Positions 29,250 through 38,781 of a stretch of 64,000 bases of DNA are shown in pieces. Source of the DNA: Ignavibacteria bacterium RIFOXYC2_FULL_35_21 (GTDB lineage: Bacteria > Bacteroidota > Ignavibacteria > Kapaibacteriales > UBA2268); assembly GCA_001804705.1 (NCBI GenBank), contig MHAY01000064.1, forward strand, positions 35,921 to 99,920, read 5' to 3'. The translations under genes and the position numbers were made by a program. The notes under the pieces were generated by a model. The model ran no database searches and was not told the DNA's origin. It saw only the letters and a list, made by a program, of their open reading frames with translations. The stretch's first letter is position 1. Each line of letters begins with the position of its first letter.

Positions 29250-29322
29250 ACGGGATAAGTGTGGTGGCGTGGATTTATTTTCTACTACTAATATTTAATC
29301 GCTATGCGATAACAATGGTTAT
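29250..29322 (+). repeat. ATCCCTACGGGATAAG repeat family, copy 3 (direct repeat A)
   Basis: 73-bp unit matching 29424-29496 at 70/73 positions by eye. Confidence 0.9.
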
Positions 29323-29390
29323 ATTGATTTTTACACCTACCCAAACCCTTCCTCAAGGAAGGGAAATTCATCTATTGTGGGTGAGGCTGT

Positions 29391-29418
29391 GGATTCCGTA
29401 TCAAGTACGGAATGACAG
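29391..29418. repeat. Half copy of the ATTCC...GGAAT hairpin repeat
   Basis: GGATTCCGTAtcaagTACGGAATGACAG. Confidence 0.7.
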
Positions 29419-29423
29419 GGGAA

Positions 29424-29496
29424 ACGGGATAAGGGTGGAGGCGGGGATTTATTTTCTACTACTAATATTTAATCGCTATGCGATAACAATGGTTAT
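29424..29496 (+). repeat. ATCCCTACGGGATAAG repeat family, copy 4 (direct repeat B)
   Basis: acgggataagggtggaggcggggatttattttctactactaatatttaatcgctatgcgataacaatggttat. Confidence 0.9.
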
Positions 29497-29509
29497 GTTT
29501 TATTAATTC

Positions 29510-29543
29510 AACCTAACAGTCTAACAGTCTAAACACCTACTGC
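29510..29543 (-). repeat. TAGACTGT-type repeat, right flank of PIN cassette
   Basis: Contains acagtctaaacacctac (29524-29540). Confidence 0.85.
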
Positions 29544-30533
29544 CTAATTTTTTATTCTCCCAATTAGAACTGGTTTTTCTTTTTCACATAAGGATAATAT
29601 TTGAGCAACATTTGATTTGTCAACAACGAGGAGCATTCCTATTCCGAGGTTGAATGTGAGTCGCATTTCTTCGTCAGATATGTTTCCTTCTTTTTGGATG
29701 AGTTTGAAAATCGGCAGTGTTTCCCATGAGTTCCAGTCTATATTGAGTGATGTTCCTTCGGGAAGTATGCGTTTTGTATTACCGATAATTCCGCCGCCTG
29801 TGATATGCGAAATTCCTTTTATGAAACCTGTTTCAAGCAACGGCGTTACGACATGCAGATAGGAATGGTGTACTTTGAGTAATGCTTCGCCAAGTGTACA
29901 GCCGAGTTCATCGAAGTATTGAGTAACAGGATATTTTTCGAGTAAGACAGCTCTTGCGAGTGAATAGCCGTTTGTGTGCAAACCTGTGGAAGGAAGTCCA
30001 ATTAACACATCTCCAGGTATAATATTTTTCCCGTTAACGATTTTACTTTTCTCGACAACTCCAATGATTGTTCCTGAAACATCATACTCCCCTTCCTGAT
30101 ACATCGAGGGCATCTCGGCAGTTTCGCCACCGATTAATGCACAGCCATTTTCGCGACAGGCTTTGACAAAACCTGAAATGACTTGTTCGGCAACTGTAGG
30201 TTCAAGCTTTCCTGTTGCAAAATAATCGAGGAAGAATAAAGGCTTTGCTCCACAACTGAGAATGTCATTGACACCATGGTTCACGAGGCACTGCCCCACT
30301 GTGTCGTGTACTCCGGTCATAAATGCAATTTTCAGCTTTGTGCCGACACCGTCAGTGCTGGCTACGAGAACAGGATGCTCGTATTCGGGAAAATTCGCCT
30401 CATAGAAGCCGCCGAATAAACCAATATCAGCAAGAACATTTTTATTGAAAGTGGATTTCACAAGAGGTTTAATTCTTCTTATTGTCTCATCCCCTGCTTC
30501 GATGTCAACACCGGAATCTTTGTATGTTTTCAT
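29544..30533 (-). CDS. purM: Phosphoribosylformylglycinamidine cyclo-ligase
   Basis: YKDSGVDIEAGDETIRRIKPLV, VASTDGVGTKLKIA, NDILSCGAKPLFFLDYFATGKL and GGETAEMPSMYQEGEYDVSG. Confidence 0.97.
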   Translation of the reverse strand: MKTYKDSGVDIEAGDETIRRIKPLVKSTFNKNVLADIGLFGGFYEANFPEYEHPVLVASTDGVGTKLKIAFMTGVHDTVGQCLVNHGVNDILSCGAKPLFFLDYFATGKLEPTVAEQVISGFVKACRENGCALIGGETAEMPSMYQEGEYDVSGTIIGVVEKSKIVNGKNIIPGDVLIGLPSTGLHTNGYSLARAVLLEKYPVTQYFDELGCTLGEALLKVHHSYLHVVTPLLETGFIKGISHITGGGIIGNTKRILPEGTSLNIDWNSWETLPIFKLIQKEGNISDEEMRLTFNLGIGMLLVVDKSNVAQILSLCEKEKPVLIGRIKN

Positions 30534-30575
30534 AAATTAAATTTATTATTTTTTTTAAACACCTCATCCCGAATA

Positions 30576-30646
30576 TGTCATTCCCTCGAAAGAGGGAATC
30601 CATAGAGTTTGAGGCTAAGTGGATTCCTGCTTTCGCAGGAATGACA
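30576..30646. repeat. 71-bp double-hairpin repeat TGTCATTCC...GGAATGACA, copy 1
   Basis: ATTCCCTCgaaaGAGGGAAT plus ATTCCTGCtttcGCAGGAAT, bounded by TGTCA/TGACA. Confidence 0.9.
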
Positions 30647-30706
30647 GTATTGAGAAATTATTTATCAAAAATTGAAATTCAAATTAATTCAATTTAAAAT
30701 TACAAA

Positions 30707-33700
30707 TTAATTACCATTTTTCATTTTTTTCATAAGCTGAGCCATACGTTCAGCCTGTAAAGTAAAGGTTTCAAGCCTTGCCTCAATGATTTGAGGATAG
30801 ACGTTCCCATCGGTTTCGATTGTTAGAAAGGGTATATTCATTTTACCGTTAAATATATTTTCGGGTAAATTGTAATCAGGGTCATTCAGTCTTTTTGCAT
30901 GGATTTTATTTTCGATTTTCATTTCGGGAATAGAGACCGATTCGGAAAATCTCGTAGGCATACAGCCGAATGGACCAAGATTAATCACTCCGCAATACTT
31001 CTCGATAGTTTCATGCAAGGCAATGCCGAGAGTCAGTCCAGGTTCACCTTTAAATTCAAGAGGTATGATATGTTTGCTGTGAGCAAGTAGAGGAGCTATC
31101 TTAGTCCGAGAGAATTTATAATAACCGCTCTTAGCTAAAATTTTCTTAATTCGCCACTCAGCATATCTCATATATGAAGTACGAATCAATCTCTCCTTTT
31201 TCTTTTTGAAGGATGCCTCCGGTTCAAGGAGTTGTCTGCTGATAAGGTAATCAACATAAAAAATCCATTCGCTGATATATGCATCTTTGACAATGAATCC
31301 CTGCCGGGCAAAGCGTTTGTTCAGCCATTTATGTGAGAAATGGTCACGCCTGACATAAATTTCACCGAGCAAAGCGATATACTTCGAATCCTCGATATGA
31401 GTTTTCCATGGAATTTTTTTTCTGATAGCTTTTGAAAATTCTTTCAGTGCTTTATAAATACCATCGGGAACTGATTCGATAATTTTTGCAACTTTGTCAA
31501 ATTCTTCATAAAAGATTTCAAGCCCTTGTTCAGGAATCACAGCATTAGCCATTATACCGGAACGGATGTCATCCATAACATCACTTGTTATGATTGTCTG
31601 AATACCTCTGAGAGAAAACTTAGGTCCCAAGCCGGCAAAACCGTCTTCATTCATCAAGGCAAGAGTTGTGACATCTTTTATTTTTTTTCTTTTAATAAGT
31701 TCTCTTAGAAAAACAGGATATTGTCCCAGACGGCAGTTACCTGCACCCTGAATGATGAAGAATGCAACATACTGTATGCCATCCCATTTATTTTCAAGAT
31801 AGTGCATTAATGAGCCTGCACAAAGAAGTAATGGCAGACATTCCTTCCCTGAAGACACAGCCCTGCCGTATTTCAGAATCTCAGAACTTCCTTCAGGCAT
31901 AGGAATAGCATTGAAACCCTGGCTTCTTAATCCTGCTGCAAATAGTGATGCAGCAAGGTCACCCATTGATGGAATTAGAATATCAACTCTTGGGTCAGAA
32001 AGCGGAACCTTATTTCCGTCTGAAGCAACAAAATAACCCTGTACAGAATCAAATTCAATAAAAGCCTGAGTATAATCGCTATAATCAGGGTCTGATACCG
32101 TAGAGGATATTTTTCGATAATTTTTTATAATGTCAAGTGCGGCATCAATGCGTGTGTTAATGCCGGCATCCGCCGTATGCCCGTCTAATTCAAGTGTGAG
32201 TGAGGGTTTAGTTCCCATGATTGAACGGAATGTCGTGAGTAGCATTGAATCGGGCCCGCAGGAATAATTTGAAATAAATGTTGCAAAAAGCTGGGGGTGA
32301 TTTTTGATTAGTTTTGCAACCTTCAACACCTTCTTTCCACCTTCCCAATACTGGTTATCATCAATTTGTTCAGGGCGGTAATCGAACATATCAAAAGGAA
32401 CAACATAAACTCCGCGTGATGCATACTTCTGAGGAATGCCCTTATTAGCAGTTTCTGTAAATGAATTATAAGGCCTGCCGACAAGAACCACAGCCATCTC
32501 ATCAGGATTAGCTTTTAAAAATTCAAGAAATTCCTCTCCCATTTTGAAAAGTTCATTAAAAAAATTATCCTGCATTTTTAGTGCATAAACGTAGGCTTCT
32601 TGAGCTTGTTTTTCATCTTCAATTCCAATTTGCTTTGCTGCTTTTACAAAAGATTCGATTTCTTGAGCAAAGCCATTAGCAAAGTTCAGGAAGGGCGTAA
32701 TTAATTTCTCTTCTATATGGCAGTCTTTGAATGCTTGTTTAATGTAAAATGGTTCGCCGCTTACAAAAACGCAAGTGCAGTTGAAATCGAGCCTGTGATA
32801 ATCTGCATCTTCCACATACATTTCAAATATTTCAGGAACAAAGAAATAGTCAGGTTTTTTATTAATTAAATCCTGAAACAGACCGAGTGATAACTGAGCA
32901 GGATAGCAGAAGGAACTCAGTTCCCGCTCTAATCCTTCGTCTTCAACTTTGTCGGGTAGAATAACTTTAAAGCCAAGCTTTGTGAAAAAATTATAAAACA
33001 GAGGGAAAATAGTGTGAGTATGAAATGATAAATTTATTCCGACTGTTTTTGCATTTTCTGATAATTCGGAAGGTGGAGCATATTTATTGAAAAGAAGCTC
33101 CTCACGTTTCTTAACAAAATCGAATTTATTAGCATCAACATTTTGTTTATGCAGTACATTGTAATATTTATTGCAGGCACCACCGAAGGGATAATTTCTA
33201 CTTTCAATTTCAATAATATTTACAGAGCATTTTAAATCGCATTTTTCTCTTCCGCCGGGACAAATGAAAGGCTTTTTATATTTGACTTCGCGTTCAGCAA
33301 GTTCCTTTAATGAAAATTCTTTTTCTTTAATAAATCCAAGTTTGATTTTTTCTTTGGCTTCAAGAGCAACACCGAATGCACCCATCAGACCCGGGTCGGG
33401 AGGTACAATTATTTCCTTATCCGAAAGTGCAGCCATCGCGATTGGAATAGCTTTGTTATAGCAGACACCACCCTGCATAAAAACTTTTTTTCCGACAGGA
33501 CGGTTACCTTTAACACGGTTGACATAGTTCAGGCATATAGAATAAACAAGTCCGGCGACAATATCCTCTTTACTTATATTTTCCTGTAATGCGGTTTTAA
33601 TATCAGAACTGATAAAAGCAGAACATTGGTCACTGAAATTCGGAGGCATTGTGGCTTTCATAGCTATTGGCTCTATATCTGTAACTTTAACAGCAAGCGA

Positions 33701-35023
33701 TTCCCATGCGGACTCTTCGAGAAAAGAACCTGTACCTGCCGAGCAGGCTTCATTCATTGCATAATCTGCTGGAACTTTGTTAACAATGAAAGTATATTTA
33801 GCATCCTGACCACCGATTTCGAATATGGTATCAACTTCGCTGTCATAATAAACTGCGGCGGCGGCATGAGCTACAATTTCATTGATTACACTTTCAGTCA
33901 ATGCATGTAAACCAGCAATGTGCCTGCCTGAGCCTGTTGTACCGAGACCTATTATTTTAATATTTACATTTATTTGTTTTAGAAGTTCCTCATAACATTT
34001 ACGAGAAGCACGAACCGGGTCGCCGTGTGTGTAAAGATAGATTGAAGCGAGAATTTTATCATCACTTTCTCTTATAAGTACAGCTTTTGTGGTTGTCGAA
34101 CCAACGTCAAGCCCAAGAATACAGATATCGCCTTCTTTCGCAGTATCTCTTTCAGAATCTTTAAATGTTACTTTGTCAATGAAATTTGAAAGAGGCATAT
34201 GGAAAACAAATGATGATTTATTTGTCGAAAAAATATTATCAAAAGATTCCAATGGCTTAGTACCATTTTTTAACCCATATATAGCAGCCCCCAGAGCCTC
34301 AAAGTAAGGAGCTTCCTTTGGTATATGAACATCACCGGCTTTGCCGTTAAGAAAATTCATTACAATTGAATTTTGGGTTACTCCTCCAACAGCAAGAACT
34401 TTTCCGCCACGAGTCTTTTTCAATAACTCTTCAACTTTTTCAGCCATCATCAAAGATAATCCGGCAGTTACTTCACCCTTTGGAGTACCCTTATTCAAAG
34501 CGTGTGTGCAATCTGATTTACAGAACACCGAACACCTGCCCGAGACCTTGTGCGGGTCCGAATCTTTTGCCAGTTCATAAACATCATTCAGAGCAAGGTT
34601 CATACGGCTTATTTGCTGAAGAAAAAATTCACCTGTCCCCGAAGCACATTGATTTTTTGTTACTAATGACGCAATCTTACCGGTTTCATCGAGATTATAA
34701 ACCATGAAGGTTTCACCGCCAAGGCTGGCAATTGCAGTGTATTCTTCTTTTGTCCTGTTTATATATTCAAGGGCATATTCTGTTGCTTCCGGTTCAGATA
34801 TCGAATCCAGGTTTAACATAAATCTTAATTTCCTGCCCGTAACAACAACAGGGAGTTTATTTTGATTGAAGGTGGTTAGATTATCAAGAAATATTTTTTT
34901 CGGATTGCCATTGTGTGCAATTGAAAGAACATCTTTTATATGTATAATATCTTCGGCGTTCTTCATTGCTTTCACAAATGAAACTGTAGAAGACCCGAGA
35001 CACACACCGATGACTTCTCTCAT
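30707..35023 (-). CDS. Acyl-CoA dehydratase activase / 2-hydroxyglutaryl-CoA dehydratase-related fusion (two BcrAD/BadFG ATPase domains + DUF2229 + HgdB-like region)
   Basis: LGLDVGSTTTKAVLI, EIGGQDAKY and NEACSAGTGSFLEESAW (BadFG ASKHA); CAGSGTG-like CASGTGEFFLQQ in the first half; C-terminal SSGKECLPLLLCAGSLMHYLE and CGPDSMLLTTFRSIMG. Confidence 0.92.
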   Translation of the reverse strand: MREVIGVCLGSSTVSFVKAMKNAEDIIHIKDVLSIAHNGNPKKIFLDNLTTFNQNKLPVVVTGRKLRFMLNLDSISEPEATEYALEYINRTKEEYTAIASLGGETFMVYNLDETGKIASLVTKNQCASGTGEFFLQQISRMNLALNDVYELAKDSDPHKVSGRCSVFCKSDCTHALNKGTPKGEVTAGLSLMMAEKVEELLKKTRGGKVLAVGGVTQNSIVMNFLNGKAGDVHIPKEAPYFEALGAAIYGLKNGTKPLESFDNIFSTNKSSFVFHMPLSNFIDKVTFKDSERDTAKEGDICILGLDVGSTTTKAVLIRESDDKILASIYLYTHGDPVRASRKCYEELLKQINVNIKIIGLGTTGSGRHIAGLHALTESVINEIVAHAAAAVYYDSEVDTIFEIGGQDAKYTFIVNKVPADYAMNEACSAGTGSFLEESAWESLAVKVTDIEPIAMKATMPPNFSDQCSAFISSDIKTALQENISKEDIVAGLVYSICLNYVNRVKGNRPVGKKVFMQGGVCYNKAIPIAMAALSDKEIIVPPDPGLMGAFGVALEAKEKIKLGFIKEKEFSLKELAEREVKYKKPFICPGGREKCDLKCSVNIIEIESRNYPFGGACNKYYNVLHKQNVDANKFDFVKKREELLFNKYAPPSELSENAKTVGINLSFHTHTIFPLFYNFFTKLGFKVILPDKVEDEGLERELSSFCYPAQLSLGLFQDLINKKPDYFFVPEIFEMYVEDADYHRLDFNCTCVFVSGEPFYIKQAFKDCHIEEKLITPFLNFANGFAQEIESFVKAAKQIGIEDEKQAQEAYVYALKMQDNFFNELFKMGEEFLEFLKANPDEMAVVLVGRPYNSFTETANKGIPQKYASRGVYVVPFDMFDYRPEQIDDNQYWEGGKKVLKVAKLIKNHPQLFATFISNYSCGPDSMLLTTFRSIMGTKPSLTLELDGHTADAGINTRIDAALDIIKNYRKISSTVSDPDYSDYTQAFIEFDSVQGYFVASDGNKVPLSDPRVDILIPSMGDLAASLFAAGLRSQGFNAIPMPEGSSEILKYGRAVSSGKECLPLLLCAGSLMHYLENKWDGIQYVAFFIIQGAGNCRLGQYPVFLRELIKRKKIKDVTTLALMNEDGFAGLGPKFSLRGIQTIITSDVMDDIRSGIMANAVIPEQGLEIFYEEFDKVAKIIESVPDGIYKALKEFSKAIRKKIPWKTHIEDSKYIALLGEIYVRRDHFSHKWLNKRFARQGFIVKDAYISEWIFYVDYLISRQLLEPEASFKKKKERLIRTSYMRYAEWRIKKILAKSGYYKFSRTKIAPLLAHSKHIIPLEFKGEPGLTLGIALHETIEKYCGVINLGPFGCMPTRFSESVSIPEMKIENKIHAKRLNDPDYNLPENIFNGKMNIPFLTIETDGNVYPQIIEARLETFTLQAERMAQLMKKMKNGN

Positions 35024-35112
35024 TTAGACAACCTGCATGTTAACAAAAAACTCAATAAATTTCTAGATTAATGCTCAACGGATTGTGTATATTATTCAGA
35101 AAAAATTCTAAA

Positions 35113-35970
35113 TTATCTCACAGCTTCCCATTCTTTGGAAACAGATTTTCCTCTAAAAATGACTGATAAAGAATTAACTGTCCATGACAATAAGATTCTC
35201 AAATATCCATACTTCCTAAATCTCCTCGGTGATTCGTAAACAAGAATTTCTTTGGCAAAGCCGAGTTTCCCGATTTTACTTATTCTTCTGAATAAATCGA
35301 AATCTTCACCGGCGGCAATGGTAGGATTATACCCACCAACACTGAAAAATTCTTCTCTTTTAATTATCTGACATTCTCCTCTTCCCATTCCCATTCCAAC
35401 TGAAATTAAAAGCCAGATATAGAAATTATGAAGCTTATAAAAGATTTTGTCTTTGAAAAGTATCTCGCCGGGAGCTACATATACAGGACATGCAAGAGCA
35501 GATGCTTTTCCATATAGTGTATTTTCATTACACCATTTATGGATAAATTGAAAGAAATGTTCAGGATTTTGTGGAAATGTATCACCATTAATAAAAACGA
35601 GAACATCACCTTTTGAGGCTTCGGCACCCTTGTTTCTGCCTTCGGCAATAGTCTGCCTATGATTTCCATTATGCTTAATAATTATATCAGCGTATTTTTC
35701 GGCAATGCCGAGTGTTCTATCACTACTGCCGCCATCACTAACAATAACTTCAATATTATATTTATTTCTTAATTCGACAGAATATAATTTTAAAGTAGAT
35801 TCTATTAGTTTTTCTTCCTGTAATACAGGAATAATTACACTGATAAGTGGAGTTTTTCTCTTGAAAGAAAATATTTTTTCTATAATGATTGAAGTTGAGG
35901 CTTTACCATTACTGCCATTTTTATTTTTTAATTGAGCAAGTGATTTATTTACTTGTTGAACATTAACCAA
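35113..35970 (-). CDS. Glycosyltransferase family 2
   Basis: PLISVIIPVLQEEKLIESTLKL, VIVSDGGSSDRTL, VLVFINGDTFP and AAGEDFDLFRRISKIG. Confidence 0.9.
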   Translation of the reverse strand: MVNVQQVNKSLAQLKNKNGSNGKASTSIIIEKIFSFKRKTPLISVIIPVLQEEKLIESTLKLYSVELRNKYNIEVIVSDGGSSDRTLGIAEKYADIIIKHNGNHRQTIAEGRNKGAEASKGDVLVFINGDTFPQNPEHFFQFIHKWCNENTLYGKASALACPVYVAPGEILFKDKIFYKLHNFYIWLLISVGMGMGRGECQIIKREEFFSVGGYNPTIAAGEDFDLFRRISKIGKLGFAKEILVYESPRRFRKYGYLRILLSWTVNSLSVIFRGKSVSKEWEAVR

Positions 35971-36138
35971 ACCAACACCAAATAATATATTTATAAAATG
36001 CTAAATTAAGAAAAATATTTGAAATTTATCCGTTACATCGCTGAACAACCATGAATTATTTGTAAAATTCATATTGGAATAATTGAATAAATTCCTAATT
36101 TATAAAAGTGTGATATTTGTATATAGAAAGATATTTAT

Positions 36139-37344
36139 TTGAAAAATATCTGGAATTTAAATAACATTATAGCATTATTATTGTTAATAAACGGTATGGT
36201 AAATACCACAAGTAAATATTTATCAAGAAATTTGCCAAAGCTGAAAGTAAATAAGTTAATTTCAATACTATGCTTAGTTTTCATTATTGCAGCCTGTTCA
36301 ACCGATGAATTCGACTTATATCCGAATAAGGCTAAAATAAAATTGAAAGGATTTTCCTATACTTCTTTTACTAATGATGGATATATTAAGGGTAATCAAA
36401 TCAATGCAATTGAAGATTTAATTAACCAGACAAATTCAGAATGGCTCTCATTATGCTTCTTTGAATACCAAAGCAATCCTAATAGTTCGGACATCGCACC
36501 AAATACAACAGGTATTAATCCAGTTACAGGTAAAATTTGGCCTCTCACTTCAACTTTGGAAGATATTAAATCTGCTATTTCGAGAGCCAAACAAAACAAT
36601 ATGAAAGTAATGTTAAAACCTCATATAGATTTATATTCGGGAGAATGGCGTGCAGCAATTAGTCCTGATGACGAAGGCAAATGGTTCAGTTCATACACTG
36701 AGATGATGACGAAATATGCAAAAATTGCCGAAGAAGAAAAAGTTGAAATGTTATGTATTGGCGTTGAGTATATTGTAGCTACACAAAAAAAATATACGGA
36801 TGAATGGAGAAAATTGATTGAGAAAATACGAAATGTTTACAGCGGAAATTTAGTATATGCATCATCTTTTGGCTCTGCGCCTATGTTTGGAATTATAAGC
36901 AATGAATTTGAACAAATTGATTTTTGGAGTGAATTAGATTATATCGGAATTGATTTTTACACATCAATAATCGATGATATTTACAATCCAATGGCGTATG
37001 GTAAGGCGATGCTTACGATGAAACAAATAATTAATCCTATTGAAAACATATCAAAAAGGTATTCAAAGAATGTAATACTAACTGAAATAGGAATTCAATC
37101 GGTAAGGGGAGCATTACAAAAGCCCTGGGACTATCAAATTGGCAGGCAGACTGATGCTATAATTGATAATGAAGGACAAAAGTTTTATTACAATATTATG
37201 CTAAATTCTTTTACTCCAAAGATATGGTTCGAAGGTTTTTTCTGGTGGGAATGGGAAAGTGTAATTTCAGATTATGAAAAAACTAATTTCACTCCAAGAA
37301 ATAAACCGGCGGCTGAATTACTGAAATGGTGGTACACCGATTAA
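36139..37344 (+). CDS. Putative lipoprotein glycoside hydrolase, TIM-barrel (GH113-like)
   Basis: Lipobox IIAAC after a hydrophobic stretch; KGFSYTSFTNDGY, MKVMLKPHIDLYSGEWRA, LCIGVEYI, YIGIDFYTS and ILTEIGIQSV. Start (TTG 36139 or ATG 36193) uncertain. Confidence 0.65.
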   Translation: MKNIWNLNNIIALLLLINGMVNTTSKYLSRNLPKLKVNKLISILCLVFIIAACSTDEFDLYPNKAKIKLKGFSYTSFTNDGYIKGNQINAIEDLINQTNSEWLSLCFFEYQSNPNSSDIAPNTTGINPVTGKIWPLTSTLEDIKSAISRAKQNNMKVMLKPHIDLYSGEWRAAISPDDEGKWFSSYTEMMTKYAKIAEEEKVEMLCIGVEYIVATQKKYTDEWRKLIEKIRNVYSGNLVYASSFGSAPMFGIISNEFEQIDFWSELDYIGIDFYTSIIDDIYNPMAYGKAMLTMKQIINPIENISKRYSKNVILTEIGIQSVRGALQKPWDYQIGRQTDAIIDNEGQKFYYNIMLNSFTPKIWFEGFFWWEWESVISDYEKTNFTPRNKPAAELLKWWYTD

Positions 37345-37503
37345 CTTTTAATTGATGATGTGTAAGCTTATACATTTTCTAAAAATTTTCAATTTCCAAT
37401 TTAAAATTTTCAATGAATTTTAAATATTTCAATTATTAAAACGATTAATATTATTTATTCATTTAATATTAAGAAATTACTGAACAAATTATTTTTTAAA
37501 GAA

Positions 37504-38628
37504 TCAAAATCTAACATTTCCTATTTTTATCGGAAAAGGATACATCAAATAAAATTTTGTAACCTCTCCAAATTCAATAGCAGGTGAAGGGAGCTTAAAA
37601 AAGTTCAATGTTTGCCTAAGCCAATTCCAGACAGGCCCGTCATCAGGTAATAATTTGACAAGGTTGTAATCGAGTGAAATAATAAATCGAGGACTGCCAT
37701 AAATATAACTCCCTCTGTAAGGGATTTTGGGTGAATGAATTGAATCCCCCAGATTACGTGCAGCATAACCGAGACTAAGTTCAATCCATGATGGCCAGTA
37801 ATCTTTTATTGATTGAGGCAGCAAATTATGAACATTTATTGAGAGCCACATAGTATGGGAACTGTAATCGTCAATAAACATTTTTGATTCTACCCTTTTA
37901 TGTTCACCATGCCAGTTTGCTGGGATATATATGAATTTTGGTGTGAAATTTTGTAAAAAAGGGACATAATGCTGTGCCAGAAAAAATCCTGCACCAAAAA
38001 AATTAAAAAGTTCATCAGTCGGACTAAATCCCCACTCTTTAGCAAAACCATCTAGGATTTCAACATAAGATGAATAAGCAAAACCCAAGGCACTACCGAT
38101 TATGGTGGCTGACTCCCAGCTAAAACCTGCGAGCATTAAAGTCTCACTCCAAAGGTAAGAAGTAAAATAACAGCCGAAAAAATGACCGGGTTTATCTGCA
38201 TAAAGTGCATATTCTCCGTCTTCGATGAATCTGAATGTTGTATCATTACCCCAGATTGTATTCATCTGTCCAACATGCTGTGCATATAAAACACCCAAAT
38301 ATACACCACCGATAATAAGAGAAGGTATCGGTTTAATATGCGTAGATTCATAAGGGAGAGAGCCGTCAATCAAATATCTTGGTTTATCGGAGTATTTAAA
38401 TTTTTCTTTACCGACGAATAAATTATTAACTGAAGATATTTCCGGAACTGTGTCTTTAATTTTATTGACATCATCTATTTTATTTTGAACTATGAAATCG
38501 GATGCATATTTATAAAAACTCTGTTCTTCTGATTCACAGCCATTAATTTGAGAAAACGCATTTCCTGAAAGAGCAAATAATAAAATAAAAATGTATATTT
38601 GAACTGTTTTTAATAATTTTAAAGTCAT
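37504..38628 (-). CDS. DUF2279 family protein
   Basis: ADKPGHFFGCYFTSYLWSETLMLAGFSW...EILDGFAKEWGFSPTDELFNFFGAGFFLAQ typical of DUF2279. Confidence 0.8.
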   Translation of the reverse strand: MTLKLLKTVQIYIFILLFALSGNAFSQINGCESEEQSFYKYASDFIVQNKIDDVNKIKDTVPEISSVNNLFVGKEKFKYSDKPRYLIDGSLPYESTHIKPIPSLIIGGVYLGVLYAQHVGQMNTIWGNDTTFRFIEDGEYALYADKPGHFFGCYFTSYLWSETLMLAGFSWESATIIGSALGFAYSSYVEILDGFAKEWGFSPTDELFNFFGAGFFLAQHYVPFLQNFTPKFIYIPANWHGEHKRVESKMFIDDYSSHTMWLSINVHNLLPQSIKDYWPSWIELSLGYAARNLGDSIHSPKIPYRGSYIYGSPRFIISLDYNLVKLLPDDGPVWNWLRQTLNFFKLPSPAIEFGEVTKFYLMYPFPIKIGNVRF

Positions 38629-38781
38629 TAAATTTATTTTTTAATAGAAAAAATTTCACAAAAATACATTAATTTGAGTAAACTTCTAATTAAATTGGTT
38701 GTTCACAAAGGTTACAAATTAATTTGATATAAGTATTTCTTTGATTAAATTTAAATAGTCTTAATTATTATATTGTAAAAA

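Noticed and set aside
29261-29506. 81-aa ORF with internal repeat YFLLLIFNRYAITMV
   Set aside because: It is translation of the 73-bp duplicated repeat and intervening palindromes; not a credible gene
34366-34707. 113-aa ORF antisense to the activase gene
   Set aside because: Shadow ORF within a strongly supported 1438-aa coding region
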